In this document: positions 35,202 through 42,174 of the stretch, in pieces | Position numbering within the stretch: position 1 is the stretch's first letter | Layout: each line of letters begins with the position of its first letter | Source: Gaiellales bacterium | Lineage (GTDB): Bacteria > Actinomycetota > Thermoleophilia > Gaiellales > JAICJC01 | Assembly: GCA_036403155.1 (NCBI GenBank) | Contig: DASWRM010000070.1 | Span: forward strand, 54,580 to 118,579 | Direction of reading: 5' to 3' | Length of the DNA: 64,000 bases | Made by a program: the position numbers and the translations under genes | The notes under the pieces: model-generated | The model's database searches: none | What the model saw: only the letters and a program-made list of their open reading frames with translations | What the model was told of the DNA's origin: nothing

Positions 35202-36820
35202 AAAGCTCTCACCGGGTCGGCCGCGGGCAGATCGACCGTGAAGCGGGCACCGCCGCCGGGGAGGTTCTCCGCCCGGATCGCGCCGCCCAGGCGTTCGACG
35301 ATCTCCCGGCAGATGGCGAGCCCAAGCCCCGTGCCGCCCGTCACGCGCGTTCGCGCCGTGTCGGCGCGGACGAACCGGTCGAACAGGTGGGGCAACACCG
35401 CGGGGTCGATGCCCTCGCCGGCATCGCGGACCTCGATCGTGACGTGGTCGTCCCGCCGGGCTGCCTCAACCGCGATCGCATCTCCGGTGCCGGTGTGCGT
35501 CACCGCGTTGCGGATGAGGTTGAGCAGCACCTGCTCGAGTGCGTCGCGGTCGGCATGGACGACGAGCACCCCGGATACCGCCACCGTCCACGCGCGGTCT
35601 CCGAGCACCCGCGAACGGCCGACCGCCCGCCGAACCACGTCTCCCACATCGACCGCCGTCGCGCTCTCCGCATGCTCGCCGCGGGCCAGTCCCAGGAGGC
35701 CGTCGACGAGGCCGGCCATCCGGTCGATCTCGGCCAGCGCAACGGCGACCGCGTTTCTGAGCTCCGGGTCCGCGTCAGGTGGCAGGGCCGTCTCGAGGTG
35801 GCCGCGCGCGATGGTCAAGGGAGTGCGCAGCTCGTGCGACGCGTCGTGAACGAACCGCTGTTGCGCGTCGAAGGCCGCCTGCAGGCGATCCAGCATCGCG
35901 TCGATCGCCAGCGACACCTCGGCGATCTCGTCATGCGTCGTCACCGCGCCGATGCGGACCGTGAGATCGCCGTCCGCAACGCGCGAGGCCTTCTTGGCGA
36001 TCCCCGAGAGCGGCGAGAGCGCCCGCCGCGCGGCCCACCAGGCGAGCATCGTGGCCGGCAGCAGGGCAAGCGCGCAGACGATCAGCATCGCCACCAGCAA
36101 CCGGTGAACCTGCGCCTCGGCCTCGGCCACCGGGACCGCGGCGATCGCCTCGCCCCTGAAGGCACGCTCGGCTGCGACGACGTACTGCTGTCCCTGGAGG
36201 TCGACCGAGGAGACCGTGCCGGGCCGGGGCGAACGACGGCCGACAAGGGCCCGCGCAGCGGCACGGTTGGCGAGGATGCGGCCGTCGTCGCCGACGCTGA
36301 TCAGCAGCTGGTCCGACCCGGCCCTGGCCGTGAGGTAGCCGCGTACGACGTCGTCATCTGCTTCCGGCGCCTGCCGGGAGGTGGCGACCGTGACGTCGGC
36401 GGCCTGAGACTCTCCAACCGGCGAGCCGGCCGCAGCAGCGTCACCTGACGCTCCTCCGGCGGGTGGCTCCGACGAGCTGCCCGGATTCTCATCTGACCCG
36501 GCCGGCGGGCCGGCTCCTCCGGCGGGTGGCTCCGATGGGCTGCCCGGATTCTCATCGGTCTCGGCCGGCGGCGCGGGCGAGCCCGGTTCCAGTCGTTGGG
36601 TCGGCGATCCTCCCGGCCGTGAGCCGGCGGCATCGCGAGCCTCGCGCTCACGCGCCCGCGCGAGGTCCCGTGCAGCTGTCCGAGCGTCTCCCCGGAGCGT
36701 CTGGTCGACCTGGTGCCGTTCGATCAGATAGACGGTCAGCATGCCGGCGGAAAGGACGCCGAGCGCGAGTGCGGCCGTCACGAGGGCAAACCGGGTGCGT
36801 ATAGCGAGATGCGGTCTCAT
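35180..36820 (-). CDS. Sensor histidine kinase
   Basis: This 546-residue protein has TM1 near 10-32, an extracytoplasmic region of about 190 residues with a Pro/Ser/Glu-rich repeat, TM2 near 245-265, HAMP and a kinase core. H-box is FVHDASHELRTPL, N-box NLIRNAVTHT, G-box DAGEGIDPAVLPHLFDRF and GGTGLGLAI. It should sense an envelope signal and phosphorylate the response regulator. Start is the ATG at 36820 (TGATG overlap); a GTG at 36823 is equally possible. Its end lies 68 bases before the redox operon. Confidence 0.9.
   Translation of the reverse strand: MRPHLAIRTRFALVTAALALGVLSAGMLTVYLIERHQVDQTLRGDARTAARDLARAREREARDAAGSRPGGSPTQRLEPGSPAPPAETDENPGSPSEPPAGGAGPPAGSDENPGSSSEPPAGGASGDAAAAGSPVGESQAADVTVATSRQAPEADDDVVRGYLTARAGSDQLLISVGDDGRILANRAAARALVGRRSPRPGTVSSVDLQGQQYVVAAERAFRGEAIAAVPVAEAEAQVHRLLVAMLIVCALALLPATMLAWWAARRALSPLSGIAKKASRVADGDLTVRIGAVTTHDEIAEVSLAIDAMLDRLQAAFDAQQRFVHDASHELRTPLTIARGHLETALPPDADPELRNAVAVALAEIDRMAGLVDGLLGLARGEHAESATAVDVGDVVRRAVGRSRVLGDRAWTVAVSGVLVVHADRDALEQVLLNLIRNAVTHTGTGDAIAVEAARRDDHVTIEVRDAGEGIDPAVLPHLFDRFVRADTARTRVTGGTGLGLAICREIVERLGGAIRAENLPGGGARFTVDLPAADPVRAFSPASHV
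36451..36576 (-). repeat. Tandem 63-bp repeat (two copies) in the sensor domain
   Basis: Two adjacent 63-base units (36451-36513 and 36514-36576), differing at a few bases, encode a 21-residue repeat around DENPGS.SEPPAGG in the extracytoplasmic part of the histidine kinase. In-frame, so it lengthens a Pro/Ser/Glu-rich linker. Confidence 0.75.
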
Positions 36821-37497
36821 CACGTGCGACGCGAGAGCCGGTATCCCATCCCGCGCACCGTCTCGATCGCCGCACCCGCTGCTCCCAGCTTTCGGCGGAG
36901 GTAGCCGATGTAGACGTCGACCAGATTCGATCGCGGGTCGAAGGTGTACCCCCAGACCCCGTTCAGGATCTGCGAGCGCGAGAGCACCTGTCCCGGATGG
37001 CGCATCAGGTAGGCGAGAAGCGCGAACTCGCGTGCCGACAGGGGGATGTCCTCGCCGCCGGCGTCGGCCTCGCGTGTGAGGAGATCGAGTCGCAGGCCGC
37101 CGGCCTCGAGCACGCGGGCGTCCCCGGTCGCCGTCTGGTGGGCCGGCCGCGTGTGCGCGCGGATTCGCGCCGTGAGCTCGGCGAATGCGAAGGGCTTCAG
37201 CATGTAGTCGGTGGCGCCGAGATCGAGGCCGCGGACGCGGTCCGCGATCTCGCCCCGCGCGGTCAGCAGGATCACAGGGACCCCGGGATCCGAGGCGCGG
37301 ATCGCCGCCAGGACGTCGAAGCCGTCGATCCCGGGGAGCATGACGTCCAGGACGACCATGTCCGGCTGCGTCGCGGAGAACGCATCGAGCGCGACGTCTC
37401 CGCGATCCACCGAGGTCACCGCATACCCCTCGGATCGTAGGCCGCGCTCGAGAAACGACGTGATCAGCGGCTCATCCTCGACAACCAACACGTTCAT
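36820..37497 (-). CDS. OmpR-family response regulator
   Basis: This 225-residue protein has a receiver domain (about 1-118; phospho-Asp in VVLDVMLPG, conserved Thr/Lys in LLTARG and YMLKPF) and a winged-helix DNA-binding domain (about 130-222; SAREFALLAYLMRHPGQVLSR, then DVYIGYLRRKLG). It precedes the kinase by a 4-base overlap. As an OmpR-type protein, it should bind direct repeats with 11-bp spacing such as those at 35175-35201 and 38708-38729. The signal is unknown. Confidence 0.92.
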   Translation of the reverse strand: MNVLVVEDEPLITSFLERGLRSEGYAVTSVDRGDVALDAFSATQPDMVVLDVMLPGIDGFDVLAAIRASDPGVPVILLTARGEIADRVRGLDLGATDYMLKPFAFAELTARIRAHTRPAHQTATGDARVLEAGGLRLDLLTREADAGGEDIPLSAREFALLAYLMRHPGQVLSRSQILNGVWGYTFDPRSNLVDVYIGYLRRKLGAAGAAIETVRGMGYRLSRRT

Positions 37498-37520
37498 CGG
37501 CGATCCCAGTCTGACGGTCG

Positions 37521-37542
37521 GACATGAGACGGCTCTCATGTC
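37521..37542. promoter_or_regulatory. Inverted repeat upstream of the two-component operon
   Basis: GACATGAG and CTCATGTC are perfect 8-base arms with a 6-base centre, 24 bases before the response regulator start. It may be an operator or promoter feature. It differs from the CTCAC direct repeats, having CTCAT instead. Confidence 0.4.
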
Positions 37543-37724
37543 GGCCGTCGTGTCCGCATCCTGCATGCGGGAGCGCCGCGAGGCATCGGGGAAGCCCGCA
37601 CCCCGCCTTGCGGGACACCCGCACCGGCAGGCCCGTGCGGAGAGCCCATTCCCACCGCGGTGGATCGCCCCGTGTCCGTGCCGGCCCCGATGCGGCTCCA
37701 ACGTGCCGCGCGCATGATTGAGAC

Positions 37725-38696
37725 GTGACTGATTCTCTCGAATCGCTGCGCAGCGCGATCCTCGCGTACGGCGACCGGTTCGGCGACACGCATGTGCTGC
37801 CGCTGGTCATCGCTCTGACCCTTCACATCGCCAGCCTGCTGGTGCGCTCGGGCGTCTGGTGCGGCATCCTGCGTGCGGCGTTTCCGGATCGCGAGGTGAA
37901 GTACCGCGATGCGACTGGGGCCTATCTCGTCGGAGCGGGCGCGAATGGCATAGCGCCACTGCGCGGCGGCGACCTGGTGCGGCTCTACACCATACGGCGC
38001 GCACTTCCGGGCGTGTCGCATGCCACCGTCATCTCGACGCTGATCGCGGAGACGGCGTTCGGTGCCGTGGTCGTTGCCGCGATGGCGGTGGCCACCGTGG
38101 CGCTCGGCTGGCTTCCACCGCTCGTACGCCTGCCGGATTCCAGGGCGTTCGAGTTCTCCTTCTACGCCGCGCACTGGGCCGTTGTCGCGTCGATTCTCGT
38201 CGTCGCCGCGCTCATCACCGTGCTCACCGCCGAATGGATCGGGCACCATCTGGCCGGCCTTTCCCGGAGGATCTGGCAAGGACTCTGGATCGTTCGCTCT
38301 CCCGGGCGGTTCGCCCGCGTCGTTGCGATCCCGCAGCTGTTCGACTGGACTCTGCGCGTCGCAACCGCCTATGCGCTCCTCGCCGCGTTCGGCCTTCCCG
38401 CCGCCCTCCGGCTTGCGCTCCTCGTCGTCGTCATCGATTCCGTGTCGACCGCACTGCCCTTCACCCCGGGTGGCGTCGGCGCTCAGCAGGGGCTGCTCGT
38501 CTTTGCGCTCGGTGGCGCGGCCACATCGAGCCAGGTGCTCGCGTTCTCGATCGGGAGCCAGGCGGTCATCCTCGCACTCAACCTTGTGCTCGGTATGGCG
38601 GCGGCGTTCATGGTCTTCGGTCACATCCGCCTGGACTCGCTGCACCGCGACGCGCATCGCTGGGCCGGCCGCCAGTCGTCCACGCAGAAGGGGTAG
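37725..38696 (+). CDS. Flippase-like/LPG synthase-TM family membrane protein
   Basis: A 323-residue protein with about eight membrane helices. GAGANGIAPLRGGDLVRLY near residue 70, TALPFTPGGVGAQQG near 245 and the C-terminal helix pattern match the UPF0104/AglD family, related to the membrane part of lysylphosphatidylglycerol synthase. Members are thought to move lipids or lipid-linked sugars. It lacks the soluble aminoacyl transferase domain. Start is GTG; no clear ribosome site. Divergent from the response regulator by 227 bases. Confidence 0.8.
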   Translation: MTDSLESLRSAILAYGDRFGDTHVLPLVIALTLHIASLLVRSGVWCGILRAAFPDREVKYRDATGAYLVGAGANGIAPLRGGDLVRLYTIRRALPGVSHATVISTLIAETAFGAVVVAAMAVATVALGWLPPLVRLPDSRAFEFSFYAAHWAVVASILVVAALITVLTAEWIGHHLAGLSRRIWQGLWIVRSPGRFARVVAIPQLFDWTLRVATAYALLAAFGLPAALRLALLVVVIDSVSTALPFTPGGVGAQQGLLVFALGGAATSSQVLAFSIGSQAVILALNLVLGMAAAFMVFGHIRLDSLHRDAHRWAGRQSSTQKG

Positions 38697-38707
38697 CGCC
38701 GGTGATG

Positions 38708-38729
38708 CTCACAGCTGGTTCACAGGTGG
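38708..38729 (+). promoter_or_regulatory. 11-bp-phased CTCAC/TTCAC repeats upstream of second redox operon
   Basis: CTCACAGCTGG and TTCACAGGTGG are adjacent 11-base units, with two weaker units following (CCCTGACGGAA, TCCTGATGGCG to 38751). They lie 40 bases before the start at 38770. Sequence, phase and direction match the repeats at 35175-35201, implying one OmpR-type regulator for both operons. Confidence 0.5.
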
Positions 38730-38769
38730 CCCTGACGGAATCCTGATGGCGGACGCGTAGGTTTCGGCG

Positions 38770-39042
38770 ATGAGGCCGCGGACAGGCACCGGCGACGGTC
38801 GGATCGACCGGGGTACGCGCCATGCCCGGATCGCAAAGCGGGCGCTGGCAGCAGCCGCCGCAGGGGTGTTCGGAGCCGGTCTGCTCCTGACGAGAAGCAC
38901 CGCAGCCGGCCACGTCAAGCATCGCGAGCAGCCGCTCGTTGCCCCGGCGGCATTCGTGCGAGCGGTCCGGCGCAACGCACTTCAAGCGGGTCAGATCGCG
39001 CCTGCGCACGCCCCTCCAACGGCTTCGACCAGCCAGTCGTGA
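38770..39042 (+). CDS. Small exported protein, unknown
   Basis: This is a 90-residue protein with a basic N-terminus and a single hydrophobic segment (LAAAAAGVFGAGLLL), then a Pro/Ala-rich tail. Not recognised. Its stop overlaps the ApbE start (GTGA). It occupies the same operon position as the small exported protein at 34755-35111. Confidence 0.5.
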   Translation: MRPRTGTGDGRIDRGTRHARIAKRALAAAAAGVFGAGLLLTRSTAAGHVKHREQPLVAPAAFVRAVRRNALQAGQIAPAHAPPTASTSQS

Positions 39043-39911
39043 GCCGCTTGGTCGACCGATTCACCGCAATGGGATGCGAGATCGCCGTGGCCGGCGCGCG
39101 CCGAGCCGAGCTGCGCTCGGTGGAGCGCCTGTTCCGCGAGCGGGAGCTCCGCTTCAGCCGGTTCCTGCCAGAGAGCGAGCTCAACCGTGTGAACCGCGCT
39201 GCGGGCAGGTTCGTGATTGTCTCGCGCGATTTCGCCGCGATGGTGAACATCGCATTGTGGGCGGCGCGTGAAACGAACGGTCTCATCGACCCAACGCTGG
39301 GCGGCGCGCTCCTCAGCGCTGGATACGACCGCGACATCGGCACCGGCCTGGACACCGGCCGTAGCGCCGGAGAAGGAGCTCCAGGGTGCTGGCGGGCGCT
39401 GTCGCTCTGTGGGAACGTCCTTCGCGCACCGGCAGGCGTCGTGCTGGATCTGAACGGCGTCGTCAAGTCGCAAACGGCCGATCAGGCGCTCGCCATGCTC
39501 GAGGGCCCGGGATGGGTGTCGGCCGGCGGGGACATCGCCACCCGAGGCGGCGTCGGCGTCGCCTTACCGGGAGGTGGGGCGGTGCACGTCCGCGCGGGCG
39601 GCATCGCAACCAGTGGGCGGACACGGCGATCCTGGCGGGCGGGCGGCGTCACGTCCCATCACCTGATCGACGGCAGCACCGGCCGGCCGTCCCGCTCGTG
39701 CTGGCGGGAAGTGACCGTCAGCGGCGCCACCTGCCTGCATGCGGACATCGCCGCGAAGGCGGCGTTCCTCCTTGGGGAGGACGGACCGGCGTGGCTTGAC
39801 GCGCGCGGCGTACCGGGCCGCTTCGTGGACGCGCGTGGCGGAGTCGTTCCGAACACGACATGGGCGTCCGACGCACCGGAGCGCGTCACGGAGCATGTCG
39901 CATGCACCTGA
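39039..39911 (+). CDS. apbE: ApbE-family FAD:protein FMN transferase (copy 2)
   Basis: This 290-residue paralogue of the gene at 33501-34397 has SRFLPESELNRVNRA, LDLNGVVKSQTAD, VSAGGDIATRG and SHHLIDGSTGRPS. The last has DG where most family members have DP. Expected role is covalent FMN transfer to an exported protein. It overlaps the haem membrane protein by 10 bases. The target is not visible nearby. Confidence 0.82.
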   Translation: MSRLVDRFTAMGCEIAVAGARRAELRSVERLFRERELRFSRFLPESELNRVNRAAGRFVIVSRDFAAMVNIALWAARETNGLIDPTLGGALLSAGYDRDIGTGLDTGRSAGEGAPGCWRALSLCGNVLRAPAGVVLDLNGVVKSQTADQALAMLEGPGWVSAGGDIATRGGVGVALPGGGAVHVRAGGIATSGRTRRSWRAGGVTSHHLIDGSTGRPSRSCWREVTVSGATCLHADIAAKAAFLLGEDGPAWLDARGVPGRFVDARGGVVPNTTWASDAPERVTEHVACT

Positions 39912-40876
39912 CGTCGAGCCCCGTCGACTGGTACGCCGCCCGGGCGGCCGGGATCGCCGCGTACGTCATCCTGACCGTGGTGATAGCCCTTGGGCTGGCG
40001 CTGTCCAGCCGCGTGCCGGGCCGTCGCTGGGCCGGATGGCCGATGTTCGCGGTGCAGGACGTCCACCGGACCGGCGGCCTGTTCGTCGGTGCGCTGATCG
40101 CCGTCCACGTCGGGACGATCGCGATCGACTCGTTCCTCCCGTTCTCGGCGGTCCAGCTCGTGGTGCCGTTTGCCGCCGGCTACCGGCCGCTCTGGACAGG
40201 CGTCGGGATCGCCGCCGCGGAGCTGCTGCTCGCGCTCGCTGTGACGAACCACTACCGTTCGCGTCTTCCCTACCGCTGGTGGCGCGGTGCCCACTATGCG
40301 AACTTCGCCGTGTGGACCGCAGCCACCGTGCACGGGCTGGGGGCCGGAACCGACTCGAGCGCGCCGTGGATGGTGACGATCTACGCGACCGCCACGGGCG
40401 CCGTCTGCTCGCTCGTGGTGTGGCGACGCGCGGCCAGGCGCGGGGTCGCGCTTCGCAGAGGCCTCGCCGTCATCCCCGCGGGCGCGGTCGTCCTGGTCGT
40501 GGCACTGGCGCTCGGCCCGCTGCATAGCCACCGCAAGCCCTGGAACGCCGCCGTGTTCCACGACCACCTGCACGGCCGCATCCTTCAGCAACAGGGCGCC
40601 TCGCTCGCCATGGTCTCGATGACAGGCGTCGGCCAGGGAGCCCAGAGCGTGCTCGTCCGGGCGGATCTCCTCGTCGGCGTCGACAGGCTGCGTGCAACCA
40701 CCTTCGAGCTCGAGTACCTGCCGAGTGGCACGGTGTGCAGGGGCAAGGTGACACGCGTGCAGTCGTACGGATTCTCCGGGGTCTGCCATATCGGGCACGC
40801 CGGGCGGCACGTCACCGCCAGCTGGCGCCCCGCCGACGGTGGTGGTCTGACCGGTACGCTCGACGTTCGGGCGTAG
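39902..40876 (+). CDS. Ferric-reductase-like haem protein with extra C-terminal domain
   Basis: This 324-residue protein: residues about 1-205 are a six-helix ferric-reductase-like domain with histidines in DVHRTGGLFVGALIAVH and RGAHYANFAVWTAATVHG, equivalent to the copy at 32959-33504. A further hydrophobic helix (about 195-215) leads into a soluble, beta-rich C-terminal domain of about 110 residues with two cysteines (VCRGK, GVCHIG) that may form a disulphide. That domain is not recognised. No FAD/NAD domain, so electrons must come from elsewhere. Confidence 0.75.
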   Translation: MHLTSSPVDWYAARAAGIAAYVILTVVIALGLALSSRVPGRRWAGWPMFAVQDVHRTGGLFVGALIAVHVGTIAIDSFLPFSAVQLVVPFAAGYRPLWTGVGIAAAELLLALAVTNHYRSRLPYRWWRGAHYANFAVWTAATVHGLGAGTDSSAPWMVTIYATATGAVCSLVVWRRAARRGVALRRGLAVIPAGAVVLVVALALGPLHSHRKPWNAAVFHDHLHGRILQQQGASLAMVSMTGVGQGAQSVLVRADLLVGVDRLRATTFELEYLPSGTVCRGKVTRVQSYGFSGVCHIGHAGRHVTASWRPADGGGLTGTLDVRA

Positions 40877-41004
40877 CGTGCTGAGGTGACCGGGGCTTGC
40901 CGCCTCTCGGACGCCGCGGGCGGACAGGTGCGGCGAGCGAGGGCGGTCCGCGCACGGGTGCTTGCCGGTTTCGGCCCGCGCCGACGGGGAATTTCCGGTG
41001 CGTG

Positions 41005-42150
41005 ATGGCCGTGCGGGAGCGAATGCGGGATCGGGAGCGGCTCCGCGGCTTCGCCAGAGGGTTCTGGCGTGCGCGGCTCGCGCGCGTCCGCTCGTACGCC
41101 GCGCCGGTCGGCCAGGTGGCGCTCGCGGCGGCGCTGTCATGGCAGATCGCGCACGCGTTGCTGCCCACGAGCCAGCCCGTCTTCGCGGCGGTGATGGCGG
41201 TCAACGCACTCGGCATCTCGATCGGCCAGCGGGGGCGCCTGGCCCTCGAGACGGTGCTTGGCGTTGCGACGGGCATCGGCGTCGCGTCGTTCGCGCTCGA
41301 CGCCGCCGGCTCCGGCGCCGTGCAGCTGGCGGTGCTGACCGCACTTGCCATGACGCTCGCCGTCATGCTCGGCGGCGGCACCACCTTCGTCGGCCAGGCC
41401 GGCGTCTGGGCGATCCTGGTCGCCACGTTCCGCGGCCCCGGCCATCTCTATCCGGAGGCGCTGCTCGAGACGCTGATCGGCGGTGCGGTGGCGCTCGCCT
41501 TCAGCCAGCTGCTCTTCCCGCTCGACCCCGTGACGACGTCCGGCCGCGCGCTCCACACCGTGCTGAGCAGCCTGAGCGCCGGGCTTCGTGCCGGGAGGGA
41601 CGCCGTGCGAGACGGCAACGAGGACGCCGCCGCGCGCGCCCGCATCGCGCTCTCGGATCTCGATGCCCACATAGCGGATCTCTCCCAGGCGCTCGCGATG
41701 TCGGCGGCGACGGCGCGGCTCGCGCCGTCGCGCCGCCGTGACCGCGCGGTCGTGGCGTCGGTCAGCCGCGTCGCACCGCATCTCGACCTGGCGGCGCAGG
41801 ACGTGGGCAGCCTGCTCGCCGCGGTGGCGCGCCTCGTTCGTCATCAGGAGGCGGCTCCGGAGCTCGAGGAGGGCCTCGAGTGCCTGGCCGTCTCGTGCGA
41901 CCGCCTCGGCGAGGGGCTCGACGATCGCCACGTCGTCGAGGCGCGCGACGTGGCGCGCGAGGCCGTCTCCCATGCCCCCGACCGGTTCGACCCGCAGGCC
42001 ACGCCCGCGGCGCTGGTCTGCTGGTCGCTCCTGCAGTCCGTCGCGCTGCACCTGCTCGTCGCGGCCGGCGAGCCGGAGGACGCCGCGCGAACGGCCCTCG
42101 CGGACACCACCGGCGGGCGCGCGCAGCAGGTGTTCGGCCGCCTCGTGTAG
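41005..42150 (+). CDS. FUSC/aromatic acid exporter family membrane protein
   Basis: This 381-residue protein has an N-terminal block of about six helices (VAAALSWQIAHALL, LGISIGQRGRLALETVLGVATG and others) like FUSC/ArAE proteins, then a helical cytoplasmic part. QRGRLALETVLGVATGIGVA matches the family hallmark. It may export small aromatic or amphipathic compounds, but bacterial members are mostly uncharacterised. The ATG at 41005 is chosen; a GTG just before it is possible. Downstream the cyclase fusion starts 24 bases later. Confidence 0.75.
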   Translation: MAVRERMRDRERLRGFARGFWRARLARVRSYAAPVGQVALAAALSWQIAHALLPTSQPVFAAVMAVNALGISIGQRGRLALETVLGVATGIGVASFALDAAGSGAVQLAVLTALAMTLAVMLGGGTTFVGQAGVWAILVATFRGPGHLYPEALLETLIGGAVALAFSQLLFPLDPVTTSGRALHTVLSSLSAGLRAGRDAVRDGNEDAAARARIALSDLDAHIADLSQALAMSAATARLAPSRRRDRAVVASVSRVAPHLDLAAQDVGSLLAAVARLVRHQEAAPELEEGLECLAVSCDRLGEGLDDRHVVEARDVAREAVSHAPDRFDPQATPAALVCWSLLQSVALHLLVAAGEPEDAARTALADTTGGRAQQVFGRLV

Positions 42151-42174
42151 CCGCCCGCTCACTAGACTTCGCGG

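Noticed and set aside
35194..35215. A perfect 9-bp hairpin near the end of the histidine kinase gene as a terminator
   Set aside because: It lies inside the coding region, before the stop at 35180, and includes one of the CTCAC boxes. A regulatory role or chance is more likely than termination.
36451..36576. Tandem repeat as a CRISPR or minisatellite
   Set aside because: There are only two units with no unique spacers, and they are in frame within a coding sequence. No CRISPR array or cas gene was seen in the window.
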